Positions 11,860-22,909 of a stretch of DNA of 64,000 nucleotides are shown here, in pieces. Both the position numbers and the translations under genes were made by a program. The notes below the pieces were generated by a model. It was not told the origin of the DNA, made no database searches, and saw nothing but the letters and a program-made list of their open reading frames with translations. The DNA comes from Seriola aureovittata (lineage: Eukaryota > Chordata > Actinopteri > Carangiformes > Carangidae). Within the stretch, counting starts at the first letter, position 1. Each line of letters opens with the position of its first letter. Where the stretch lies: positions 22,119,896 to 22,183,895 of the forward strand of contig NC_079366.1 in NCBI RefSeq assembly GCF_021018895.1, read 5' to 3'.

Positions 11860-12085
11860 TTATCCAGCAGTGGAGTACATAATGAAAAGGATGAACTTAA
11901 CTAAAACACATGGATTCAAGTCTTGTGCCAACAAGCATCCACCCTGCTGAAGTGCCCTTGAGCAAGACAGTGAAATAACTGCACACACTGCTGTGTAGCT
12001 GACTGTGCACGTTGAATTCTCTTGGGAGGCATTAACAATTTTCCCCACAGGGATCAATAAAGCACTACATTATCATTATTATTTA
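11860..12085 (+). mobile_element. SINE-like remnant with LINE-type tail
   Basis: It contains GAAGTGCCCTTGAGCAAGAC at about 11,949-11,968, the central motif of a widespread fish SINE group (V-SINE/Mermaid type as I recall). It then has a 3' tail, TTCCCC.CAGGGATCAATAAAG, followed by short ATTATT repeats, which resembles the tail shared by fish LINEs and the SINEs they mobilise. No tRNA-like head with clear A and B boxes is visible, so the copy is 5'-truncated or old. Confidence 0.6.
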
Positions 12086-12089
12086 ACTA

Positions 12090-13614
12090 GAGACTGGTAA
12101 CATGGATGTAACACAGACTGTACTCCTGTAGCCCAACCTCTGCACTAACCTACTTGACCTTAGCGAGGACTTCAGCAGCAGGATCATACAGTACACAGAG
12201 AGGCTGTGGGTTAGTAGACCCTGGAGCTATGTGAGGGTGCTATTACAACTGTATGGGCTGTTGATCTCTAATGGCTGTGTATTGGGCTGTAATGGTGCTT
12301 GGAGAGAGTGGAAAAGAGAAAATAAGAAGAGGTAATCTCAGAAAACGCTGACCTCTGAGCCACAAAAAGTAGGTGAGAAGTGTTAACGGCTGCTTGGCAC
12401 TACTCCAAGCTTTTCTTTATAACCTTTGGCCTCTTTCTCTCTGTAGACTTTAGAGAGCAGATCTCCTTTTTTTTCCCAGCTCCTGTAGTTGCTATTGCCT
12501 CCTCACTGCCCTTATTTTAGGGTCAAATGAAACCAAAGATAAATCTCCTTTAGAAAAGCTCTGTTTTCCTCTGACCAGAGGCTTAATTTTTAGCACGGTA
12601 ATTTTGTTTGGGCATGTGTAGGGGTCTCTGTGTGTTAGAGGAGTTAAGCAAAACAGTCACAGTTGTTGTTGACACTGTCTTTTCAAATAATAGGATGAAT
12701 CAGTCAGATAGCTGAGGACTGAAATTATGGCCCCAATGATCAAATTGGTGTTTTCATTTCTTTTTTTTTAATACAAAGTTCAAATGTTCTTCTGCAATCT
12801 TGAATTACAAAAAACTGGACCTCTTCATATTAAAGAAACAAGAATGAAAATGCTGTACATAAAAGCAGTATCACATCAAAGCCTTCAAATTCAATACGTG
12901 TTACCAGTACAATGTGTGTAAAGGTCTTATTTAAATCACTGAGTCATTAACAGTTTAAGCAATATTTAGAGTAGACGCGTACTGATTAATTTCAAATACA
13001 GAAATGTAGGAACTTTCATTATGTTCTCATAGGTTCCTGTAAAGTGCTAGTGTCAGGTTCGGTTTCCAAGTGTAGTGAAGTAGAATAACAAATGAAAACA
13101 CCTGAGTAAAAGTGCCACAATCTGAAAAACTGAACTTCAGTAGAGATACTTCTTTTATTGTTTACACCTGGTCCAGAAATTACAGTAAGTTTGCGGAAGC
13201 ACATGCAGAGGCAGATATTTAATATATAATTTACAGAAAAGGGTTAAAACCATGTGTATAATGTGCATAATTGCCTTTTTATCAGGATTGATGCAAAGTA
13301 TCAGTAGACTGGTAGTCTAAAGAGGACAAATGACAGATGTCAGCTCAAAAGTTGGTGTTACCTTGTCACCAATATGTCGTGACCCGCTCCCTCCCCACTA
13401 TGCCTCCATCACACCCCTCCAGCCATTAACACAGTCAGGGCCCGGCCAGGGGAATAAGCCTGCATTAGTACAGACAAGTCCGCTGGTGTAATATTGATGG
13501 TTGTCACTGCCATCAGTTGTTTGGACCATGACAGACAGTCACACAGGAGCACTTTCAGAGCAGTGGAATCACCTGATACTCCACTGCCACTCTACTATGT
13601 TAACCCTTAATGAA
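12090..13614. other. Gene-free unique DNA
   Basis: Nothing codes or repeats recognisably. A GC-richer patch at about 13,370-13,560 (CCATTAACACAGTCAGGGCC and neighbours) looks complex and non-repetitive and may be part of a regulatory block. Confidence 0.45.
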
Positions 13615-13645
13615 ATCAAATATGATCTGATTGGTCATATTTGAT
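13615..13645. repeat. Perfect 11-bp inverted repeat (hairpin)
   Basis: ATCAAATATGA at 13,615-13,625 and its exact reverse complement TCATATTTGAT at 13,635-13,645, separated by 9 bases. There is no T-run after it. It is a cruciform-capable palindrome of unknown role. Confidence 0.7.
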
Positions 13646-13751
13646 ATCAAATGTAATATTTTCTTTAATAGCAGTAAATCAAAGACAAAATGAGGATATC
13701 CACATGCACAATAAAAAAAAAATCAATCCAGACCACACACAGGTATACACT

Positions 13752-13754
<3 letters not shown>

Positions 13755-13792
<38 letters not shown>
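13755..13792. repeat. (AC)n microsatellite
   Basis: A perfect CA dinucleotide run of about 19 units. Confidence 0.95.
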
Positions 13793-13795
<3 letters not shown>

Positions 13796-13799
13796 CTTA

Positions 13800-14130
13800 C
13801 AGATCTCCTGATTAAGACTGACTCAGTGCTTGCACACCTCATCAACCCTCAGCGACAACTCCCCAGAGAAAACAGGTCTCATTATGCCAGAACAAAAACA
13901 ATGACACCCTATGCTAGCCGTGACTCTTTTGCTAATGGACAAGCCGAGCGGGGAGGAAGGAGGCAGATCTGGATCTATGAGTAAAGGCTCATACCAGGAG
14001 CGTGCAAGCATGAAACCTGATGTGATAGCGTGCCTCGTGGGCAAGTATTATTCCAACTGTATATCATTAGCAGGGTGCGTTTTCTAATTAGCAATAGGGC
14101 AGAATAATGAATACAGCTCCATTAATCAAA
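13800..14130. promoter_or_regulatory. Candidate conserved non-coding block B
   Basis: Complex, repeat-free sequence with TATCATTAGCAGGG, TTTCTAATTAGCAA and GAATAATGAATAC-type motifs clustered between about 14,060 and 14,130. The short minus-strand frame at 13,823-14,044 has no supporting signals. The enhancer call is inferred from motif density only. Confidence 0.35.
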
Positions 14131-14722
14131 AGGTAATATATGTAAAAGTACTGTTTTATGGCCTCAGGGAAGAGTGTGAAAGGTAGGAGAGAAAACACAA
14201 AAATGAGATGGAATGTGAAAACAGCTATCATTGCCTTGCTGAAAAGAACATTGCTTTTCATATTCATTTACACACATTCTTTTATGCAATTTATGGTGCT
14301 TGCTCTTTAGAGCCCAAATAGAGTGGATTTGAAGTAGGGAGAGTCAAATGACAAAGGAAATTTGAGTCAGCAGAAGTCCTCCTCCTCTGTTCGAATTACT
14401 GCACAAATTGTTGTGTTACATTATAATTCAGGAGGTACTGCGCGCAGGATTTATTGGTAGGCTGGTGTTTTTCCTTGTGTGGAAGTCGCACAACCGTCAG
14501 AGGAAAAGCAAAAGAGACTGAGATGGAAAGTCATCAGCTGTCAGAGGGGTTAACTTATCCCAAGTATTACATGAACAACGGTGAGGCCCTGATCATATTA
14601 TTTTCAATTGGTCGGGGCTCACTCACAAAGAGGGGAGCTGAGGTCAGAGTTTTAGGGTCTTTATCCAATAAAAACTCCAACTTTCTGACAACAGCCATGT
14701 CCACTGTTTTCAAAATAAGACG

Positions 14723-14757
14723 TTTAAACCTTTAAAAAAAAAAAAAAAAGGTTTAAA
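14723..14757. repeat. Inverted repeat around a poly-A run
   Basis: TTTAAACC and GGTTTAAA arms flank a run of about 16 A. A poly-T run follows at about 14,770-14,784. A possible cause is a poly-A insertion that captured a fold-back, but no retroelement body is visible. Confidence 0.6.
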
Positions 14758-15369
14758 ATATATAGTTTCATTTTTTTTTTTTTTAAATGTGTAGTAATTT
14801 CCCAAAACAGCTGGGCAAACAGTAATAAGTACTGTATCTGTTGGGAACTATTTTCAGCCATGGATTAAAACACATTTGGTGCCCTATAAGTATTTATGGC
14901 AGTAGGAAAGATGTACGTGGGACCAGCATCGCAGTGTCGCTCAGTGAGCAATGTGGCACCTTGATGTGTTTTTAATACGTAATACACACACAGACACACA
15001 ACTATTTATGGTTGGTTTCAGTCTTTTCATGTCATTTGTTGACAATAAGAAAAATAAAGAACATCAGGAGACTTATTTTCATTTTTCAAAACAAAAGACA
15101 AACCAAAACAACAATAAAAAGGTACTTATAAGGTTAAGAAAAAAGTTTTACATAATTCTTATTATTTTCATCACACTGGTTTTATTCATGGTCTCTCAGC
15201 GGAGTGCAGAGGGAAAGTGCGCTCATCTGTACAGATGTACTGCAGGTGAGGTGTTGTAATTTTAGGGATGGAGGAGAGAGGGAAAGGAAATTGGGAGACA
15301 GGGATAAAAGAGGGGGAAAAAGATGGAGAGAAAAATAGAGAGATAAAAGATGATCTTGGTGCCTCTTCA

Positions 15370-15610
15370 AGAAATGTTTGAGAAAGCATTTAAGTGATGT
15401 GATATTTCTGCTGCCACAACACTCCCGGCTACTTTGCGCTGAATCTCCAGCTCAAGCCTTTTTTCATACATTTGCACCTCGCAATCCAAAGTGAGCAAAG
15501 CCATCTCCTTGTGACAGCAGCCCGGGCTTTTAAATGCATCCTAAGATATAAATAAACTTTGCTGAGCGGAAGCTGCAAATGCATTTATCCACCCTTACAA
15601 AAAAATATAA
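15370..15610. promoter_or_regulatory. Candidate conserved non-coding block C
   Basis: A GC-balanced, repeat-free segment with two ATGCAT-type cores (AAATGCATCC near 15,533 and AAATGCATTT near 15,577) and an ATATAAATAAACTTT stretch. The paired ATGCAT motifs about 45 bases apart suggest a POU/homeodomain module. Inference only. Confidence 0.3.
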
Positions 15611-16377
15611 AGATGAATCCTGAAGCTTTCCATGAGGAGAAAATAGAAATGTCATTAAATTCTTCTGAAATATACATCACTTTTCACAGGAAAAGACACT
15701 TGGCACGCTGGAAGTCAAGTTTATTCATCTCAACTTAGAACTCAAATGAAGTTCTTTGGATTATTTTAGGTTTGGATGTGGAACCAATTACTACTGAGAT
15801 AATTCAATACTACCAAATAGAAACAAAACATAAATGACCATTTATTCAAATATTATATTCATCCATTTGGTTATTTTTTGTAATTTTGTGTTGTAGCTAA
15901 TTTCACTGGCAAAAATAAAAGTATATCTAAAGGCCTAGTTTGCTGAAATGCTGTAAATACTTAAAGTCAACCAGAAATAGAAATATGAAAGTGAAAATAC
16001 AAAAAGTGTAAAATGCTGTAAAATAATCAAACTTTGTCCATCTTTGTTGGCTTCAATGAACAGAGAAGGAGTTCAAATGTTAGAGAGGAAAAACGAGTTT
16101 GTTTCTAACATGCATAAGATTCTCTATGATTTGACATGTTGTCTCAACCATGATTTGTTGCCACTCCCCAGAGAGCGGAGTTAAAAGACTCGGAGTGACT
16201 GAGGAAGACATACACTTTAATCACGTTAGCGAAGTTTCATGAAAATTTCAGATCAAGATGCCAACATCTGTTTTCCATTATTAATCACTGTTGTCACCAC
16301 AAAGAAGATCCTGGCAACATGATACACTTGACTTCTGAAGTTACTTACTTTCGACTGTAACACAGGTATTACTGTGA
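15611..16377. other. Gene-free AT-rich DNA
   Basis: No gene, RNA or recognised repeat was found. Frames here are interrupted and AT-driven. Confidence 0.5.
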
Positions 16378-16406
16378 CACACACAGGCGCGCGCACACGC
16401 ACACGA

Positions 16407-16442
<36 letters not shown>
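16378..16442. repeat. Compound CA/CG microsatellite
   Basis: A GCGCGCACACGCACACGAGA-type start is followed by about 18 perfect CA units (16,407-16,442). The alternating purine-pyrimidine run including CG steps has Z-DNA potential. Confidence 0.9.
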
Positions 16443-16446
<4 letters not shown>

Positions 16447-16629
16447 TAGAAGCATGGCTGGTAAAGAAAAGAACACATGCACAAATACACCAACGATTAA
16501 GTGGAAGACGCATAAAAATGTTTAAAAAAGAAAAAAGAAAACAGGTTATATTAAATGAGTAAATTGGACTGAGAGAGACTGACAAGTTAGTGAAAAAGAA
16601 TAAAAGAGAATAACATCAGCTGTTGTTTT

Positions 16630-16930
16630 TTGCATTCTTCTCTTCACTTAAACATCATGCTCCTCCCTGCACTTAAAAGCAGGGCCTTCCATGTCTATTT
16701 CCCCATTCTATCTTATCAGTGGCATTTACCTCCTAACGAGGGTAATGATATCAGCAATATCAAAGTAGCACTTTTGTCATGTTGCATTAGAGTCCCTCCT
16801 CCTCTACCTGCTTACACACCTCTGATCAGCGATTGTTTGCCGAAATACCGGGTGAAAGACAACTATTTATGTATAAAAGAGAGCGCAGCCTGTCGTCTAC
16901 TTGGCAGTTGATCATTCTTAAGCAGCTCAC
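16630..16930 (+). promoter_or_regulatory. Candidate regulatory block D with TATA box
   Basis: Complex repeat-free DNA (GATATCAGCAATATC near 16,749) followed by a strong TATA-type box, TATAAAAG, at 16,872-16,879. A transcription start would be expected near 16,900-16,910 if it were used. No first exon or open frame of note follows downstream, so it could be an unused match, an enhancer, or the promoter of a non-coding RNA. Confidence 0.3.
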
Positions 16931-17816
16931 CACCTCTTAACAACCTGCATCTCTTTTCATTCTGCCTTCTTTTTCTTTTTTCTTTTTCTTTTTTAGTTTG
17001 CTCAGGCTGTCTTTCACTCCTCTCTTCATGTGGACTGGGTTATCCGATCAGACTGTGAAACAAGCCAGCGAAGGGACGCCTGACAGCGCCAATTAGAGAG
17101 GACAGAACAGTGAGCCCTCTCTACATGCATTATGCCAAATAAGTCTTTTGTGTACAAAGAATTGCGGTAAAAAGCGTGGACAAGCTTCACTGGCTATTCT
17201 GCAAACAAATGAGATTCAGCACTTGTTGTGATGCCAAAACATGACATATTTGTTTTGCACTTAGTACAAGAAATTTACTCTAAAGATAATTCAAATTTAA
17301 ATAAAGCACATTCAGTGTATGGTGCAGGTACAAAGAGAAACATTTGTGTTATAGAGTCATTAAAAATAAACTAAACAGTGTACTGAATTCTTTTCTCAGT
17401 ATCATGCAACCACACTTCATCTATGTTTCGTATCGTTTCCAAATTTTCTTACCTGATCTGAAGTAGTGTCTAAAAGCCACTGCATTAAAACAGTAAGAAG
17501 TAAGTTTTTTACAATGTTAAACAATGAAAAATAAAACCATTCCCTGTTCTCTGACCTAAAAATCACCCTTAAAGACAGTTTCCTCAAGGATAGACATCGC
17601 TTCAGTTTTCCCTCATGCAGCAACTGAACATATGCATGGAAAAATCTGCTACACAAAACTATTAAACCCTAAAGTTTTGAGTTTTCAAAATGATTTTCAC
17701 AGTTTCAGACTGATGCTTTATACTACATGTCTGCATTTATATTTTAACCTGGTGATGAAGGAATCATAAGTGTGCAGATGGATTCTTAACACAGTGCAAA
17801 CCACCATGTTACATCT
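16931..17816. other. Gene-free stretch
   Basis: A pyrimidine-rich TTTTTCTTTTT stretch lies at about 16,969-16,995. The rest is AT-rich with no recognised feature. Confidence 0.5.
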
Positions 17817-17830
17817 CCACCAGATGGCGC
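17817..17830 (+). promoter_or_regulatory. Predicted CTCF site, perfect core match
   Basis: CCACCAGATGGCGC fits all 14 positions of the vertebrate CTCF core as I know it (CCASYAGRKGGCRS), and the following TTTAG is compatible with the extended motif. It lies in unique DNA, not in a recognised repeat. CTCF sites anchor chromatin loops and domain edges, and the motif strand here is plus. Occupancy cannot be told from sequence. Confidence 0.6.
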
Positions 17831-18387
17831 TTTAGCCCTTTAGATCTCTCTTACTTTCTCATGCAAGAGAGACACACAAAAACACACAGCCTGTATGAAT
17901 GAACAGATTAGGCCTCATGTAAACAAGCTGCATCAAGAATAACATTAGATTTATATGAGAAGCTCTGGCATGATGTTACTGGACCTCCCATTCATTTATT
18001 TATAAGGATGTCTGTAGTTGCTAATGAATGCATATTATAATTATTAGTATTCTGTCAAATATTTAGCATTATACTTTATTTATTGGGTTTGGAGGAGACT
18101 TGTCTGCATAGTTATTCTTTGTATAAAATTATGTATGCTTCGGCTTTAATGCTGTCTGTGAAAAAACATTAACAAATTGTATTCTTAGTCGAAATCAAAT
18201 TTTAAACATATTCCTTGTTTCCTTGTTTATAAATATTATAATATCAGATTATTTTCAAAATTATTATTATTGTTACAGATTCAATTAATACAAGTTCTAA
18301 AATGGTTATGGATTTTTTTTTGTTTGACTGTACAGATAAATACAAAACAAGCATAACAACAAACAAGTATATATGTGAGAGCGCGTG
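17831..18387. other. Gene-free AT-rich DNA
   Basis: Contains GCTAATGAATGCATATTATAATTATTAG near 18,020-18,050, a dense homeodomain-core stretch, in otherwise featureless DNA. Confidence 0.45.
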
Positions 18388-18439
18388 CACACACACACGC
18401 TCACACACACAAACACACACACACACACACACACACACA
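18388..18439. repeat. (CA)n microsatellite, interrupted
   Basis: CA units interrupted by CGCTC and AAA, then a perfect run of about 14 units. Confidence 0.95.
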
Positions 18440-20340
18440 GCAACACTTCACTCACAGCTTTTCATGACAACACATTAGACTACAGTGAACTGCGATGCAG
18501 TGCAGCGAGAGCACAAAGCACACCAAGGCAGTTGGGTTCAAGGAAACAATATAAGATCGATATGCACGCGCCTCTCTGCCTCTCCGAGGTGTGCGGGGCC
18601 TGAATGCCCGGCGGTGCTGATCTTCTAACACAGGCTTCATTACCACACTACAACACGGGGTCTCTTATCAGATGCAATAAGAGAGGGAATGAAGTGAGAC
18701 AACAAGGAGAAACACTGGGGAAGGCCACTGAAAGACAAGGCTGTTCTCTCTCAATGTCCACACAGAGAGCAATGTTTTATCTTAATCAAAATTATGTCAG
18801 AGCAGCTAAGCTCAAATGGAGACAGCCAAAAAAAACTGACAACAAAAAAAAAAAAAAGCTACCACACACATGTAAGAGCAGACATCCACATAATTACAAT
18901 GTCTCAATTAGAAAAAAATGACTAAAAAAAGATTCAAAATGAATCAGAAAGGGTAGAAGAGAAGAGGCTGTCTGATTATAGTTTGTGCTTCAGCATTGCA
19001 ACACTGACTGGCTGACTGAAGGACTGATGGTCTGTGGGAAAGACCTGCCTCAGCCCTTCACGCTCCCCTGCTCATCACTCAGCCACCCAGGGAGCTGTGT
19101 CCTTCATGGGACCTCCACCTCACACTGCCCTGATCGCGCCTCTCTACCTTTCTGCCTCTCCACGCCTCCACCTCTGCATCTGCGCAGGGAAAGAGACCGG
19201 CCTTGCTAATTGGTGATCAGGGGATGGGTGTCGCGCCAGGGGGTGGCCTTTTAATGATGCGGGGCCAAAGGGTTGGGGTAAATGTAAGGCAGTTGCTGTA
19301 AGGTTGAGGCTGAATGTGAATGATAAGTCTGAACGAGGAGGTTTAGACCCAACACTCGCAGTCACAACACACTCATGCATGATTTCACATGTGCGCACAC
19401 ACCTCTGGCTGGCTGCAGATTGCAAAATGATACCGGGTGATTCAAATGCTTAGTTGATGTTTTTACAGGCTCGATCCTGACATTGATTGATGTACACTGG
19501 CTAATTGCTGTAGTCTCTCAGAATAACCGATCAAAAACATAAACACAATATCTGACCCCCTCTGCACCTCCCTGGGTATTTAGTTTGCCTTCGCCTATAC
19601 TACAGCTAGAATAAACATTTGAATAGCGTAGGACAGCAGAGAAATGAAAACTCTCCTGTGTTCATGCTTCAAATGAACAAACAGCTGTGTTACTGCTGGA
19701 GCTGTGTGGAGGTATCGAGCTGTGTGGCCAGCCCCCTGCCCTTTCCCTGTTGCCTTGGCTGGCTGTAAACAGACTGAGAGGCAGGGAGGTCGAGGCACGC
19801 TGCCTGGGAGCCGGGGCTCCGCCGAGGCACGCTAATTACAACAATAATGGAGCCTGATCGCAGGTCCGCGCAGGCCATGTCTCCCAGTAAACTACCTCTA
19901 TATATACTGGCTAGTGATGTTGCTTTTTCCTGTTGTTTGAGATTAGCACGTAGCTGTTCTCTGCATCCCATTAGGGGGACGGCTGGGCTGGTTAGAGCAT
20001 GTTAAAAAGGCCCCCAGCTCCTTCTCAGGCAGCAGGCCCTGGCCTAGCATAGTTAGGCCTAATGAGCAGGCGTTAGCGTAAACACGCGTTAATGCTGTGG
20101 GGAAACAGGCAGGGTCGGGTCAGGGAAGTGATGTTACCGGTAGGGTGGCTAGCACACCAGAGCTGGGGTCCTGATTAGTGCTCATAAATAATGCAGCAGG
20201 CGAGGCTGGTTCGAGAACAGGATTGGCTGCAGCGAGGTGAAGCTGCATAACGATGACAGGGGACCAGTGTGAGGTCGGAGTGAGTCAGTCTCTGCTGGTA
20301 AAGCTCAGGATTCAACCAAAACCATGTCAGCTATAAAAGA
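18440..20340. promoter_or_regulatory. Candidate conserved non-coding cluster E
   Basis: About 1.9 kb of GC-richer, almost repeat-free DNA; only an A run at about 18,842-18,855 is simple. It includes TGCTAATTGGTGATCAGGGG (near 19,204), CCTTTTAATGATGC (near 19,247), CACGCTAATTACAACAATAATGG (19,827-19,849) and GGCCTAATGAGCAGGCGTTAG (near 20,057). It reads as a string of enhancer-like modules. Several 60-100 codon frames occur on both strands without splice context and are judged chance. A weak CTCF-like match lies at 19,231-19,248. Confidence 0.4.
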
Positions 20341-20379
20341 AATCCCCACTTACTTTGTGTCATTGTTGAGAGTTTTTTT

Positions 20380-20399
20380 CTTTTTCTTTTTTTTTTTTT
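20380..20399. repeat. Poly-T / TTTC tract
   Basis: A pyrimidine run, mostly T. Confidence 0.85.
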
Positions 20400-20445
20400 C
20401 AGTGATGGTGTTTATTAACCTTTACATGTGAGCCTGTTCACTTAG

Positions 20446-20765
20446 ATGACATATGCCACTGCAGAGCTGATCATTAGCCCTGGTGTGGCAGGGATGTGGA
20501 GTGTAATGCGGCGGACACTGCTGCAGGCTACAGCCAGTGGGGCTTCACACTTGGCTATGTGTCAGTTTGAGAGGCAGTGGGGGACAGAGTTCAGAGGCCA
20601 AATCCATTACGGAGGATTGAGAGGGAGTTTCTGTTTGAGGGTGACATGTCATATGTTGCTATGGGAACGTGGGGTATGAACTCTGCCCTCTGTGAACTTC
20701 AGCTGAGACCAGAGGAGAGAGTGAGACTCAGGGGCAACTGCAGAAGTCCATTAAACCGCTGAATC
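20446..20765. other. Unassigned complex sequence, weak coding look
   Basis: Two overlapping plus-strand frames (77 and 61 codons) and above-average GC. No acceptor or donor brackets them convincingly and the two frames conflict. It may be an extension of the enhancer-like cluster at 18.4-20.3 kb. Confidence 0.3.
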
Positions 20766-20769
20766 AATC

Positions 20770-22857
20770 GGGATATGAGGAGGAGTGACACTCTAATGCA
20801 GATAGAGGAAGTGGCTCATTATTCAGCTACTGGACAATTAAATTATCATTAAATTAATCGAAAATAATCAAAAAATATTTCCAGAGTCTGTTGAGGTGTT
20901 TCAGCAACACACATATGAATCCCAAAATCTCCTCACAGCTCAGTGATGGAAGTTTCAGCGTCAGCACAGTTTCACAGTTGAGTATCAACACTTCAGCAGT
21001 GAGCTGGAAATAAATTTGGGGCAACTGTCTGGCACTATCACAAAATCAAAGAGCATATCTTTAATGTGGCATGGAATTTTGTGACATTTCTGTTTTATCA
21101 TTACTGCTGATTTATCTCAGCACTTAACAGTCACATATAAAGTTGAACCTAAGATGCACAAAAAAAAAGACATGAGAATCAAACTGAAAAGGTTGCACTA
21201 TGTTAATTCTGTTAATGGTGCATCTTGCCTTTATTCTATAGTGTTGTGCATGCGACTGTGATACACACATCTGAAATCACAAATGTGTTGCCCTCCTTTC
21301 ATCCTGCGTCTTGTTATGAAAAGTGTCACTCAAGTATTAATTTATACCTCAACACTTGATATAGTATTGTAAAAGAACTGCCTGCTACCATGTTATGATG
21401 AGATGTATCTGTAATTATGTTTCTGTGCTAATATACTCAAACGTATTACTAAAAACAGATAGGTTTTAAATCTGAAACAGTTGCTCAGCTCTGAGTTGAC
21501 AGCAGAAGCAGCGGGGGTCCAGAACCAGGATTTATGTTGCGTTAAGCTCAACAAATTCAGGAGCAAATCACAGAGAACTGAAAAACATGAACATAAAGTG
21601 TGTCTGTAATGTCAATCAAAGTTTTTTTAAGGGACACAAACTAGTGAGAAGACCTGCAGTTCTCTGTCTCTGTAATGGAGTGCAATAGCTAAGCATCAAT
21701 AAGTATAAACTAGCAAAAAATGACTGAGTGGTGGCTGTGACTATGAAGATCTGAAACCCCAATAATTTTGCAGTTGTGGAACAGGTTTCTCAAAATATTA
21801 GCGTTAGTTACTAAAATTATTTTTCTCTATTTTCTGTTTCTATTTCTGTGTATTGCCCAAGCATTCTCATGCAATTAATGACACATAAGCTCTCCCTGGT
21901 AGGTAGCTTGGCTAATATCAGACCATAGTGGGTTTACTGTATTTGGAAGTCTGTGGTGGTGTGAGGTGTAATACCATAACCTCTATTTGGTCTCACGTGT
22001 GAACGATCCGCATGTGCATCTCTAACTATTATCCATCTATTAATCATATGTTAAGATTTTAACTGTCTAAGTGCATGACAGGGAAATACAAGTGCTATTA
22101 CTGTACAAAAAATAAAACATCATGACAACAACATGCAACAAAGCTACAGTGTGTGGCTACAGGGTTTGTTTCTGCTGAGATGTGATAATTGTAAAAGGTT
22201 TTTTGGTGATTCATCCACCTGTTTAGCAAACCACAAAAATATTTGAGTCACAACTCATTTTCAAAACGCATTAGACACTAGTCTATAGATTTCAGTTATT
22301 TTTGATGTCGAAAGCAGATGCACATGTGATTCTTGTCTGTCATCAACAACTAAAAATTAGCTAACTATGCTGAAAAACTGCACACCAAACATTTATCCTC
22401 ATCTCCCTTATATATTATATACATCGAGCCTCACAGATTAGTGCTAACAGAAGTAGTGGATCACATCACATGCAAGGCCAAACAAATCACCAGGGATTTG
22501 AAAAAAACAAGATGTTCTCAAACGAACCTTCACAGAAATCGGGGAAAGCAGTAAGGTGAGACCAAACAAACGCCCCAGGACTTTGATACCTGATCAATTA
22601 GTCCCCAGGAATTCACAAAGGTAGCAGCTAACCCACTGTGCTTCTATTTATTGTGAAGGTGCTTCGGTGCACTGGAACCAAAAAGTATAAAACAAAAAAC
22701 AACTTGTAAGAAATCAAAGTAATATTTCAAAAACCAGAAAATTGGAAAACCAAACCAGGTATTAGCAGTCAAAATATACGCCAACCTGGTGCTGGAAAAC
22801 ACAAGGCTATTCCATTACATCTTTGGCTGCAACAAACATATCACACACACACAGGCG

Positions 22858-22860
<3 letters not shown>
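20770..22860. other. Gene-free unique DNA
   Basis: AT-rich sequence with no frame above 60 codons for most of its length, the longest such gap in the window. An ATTAAATTATCATTAAATTA motif cluster lies near 20,838-20,858. No repeat family was recognised with confidence. Confidence 0.55.
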
Positions 22861-22888
<28 letters not shown>

Positions 22889-22908
22889 ACACACACACAC
22901 ACACACAC
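22861..22908. repeat. Compound (GACA)n-(CA)n microsatellite
   Basis: About seven GACA units run into about ten CA units. Confidence 0.95.
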
Positions 22909-22909
22909 T

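Noticed and set aside
16630..16911. 93-codon frame containing the TATA box
   Set aside because: A core promoter-like motif near its end argues against coding, and no domain is visible.
19231..19248. Second CTCF site (GCGCCAGGGGGTGG)
   Set aside because: About 10 of 14 core positions match; too weak beside the perfect match at 17,817.
20332..20339. TATAAAAG as a promoter
   Set aside because: A single TATA match with no initiator or exon downstream; retained only within the surrounding block.
20446..20762. Two overlapping frames in GC-richer DNA
   Set aside because: They conflict in phase and neither has clear splice sites; kept only as unassigned sequence.
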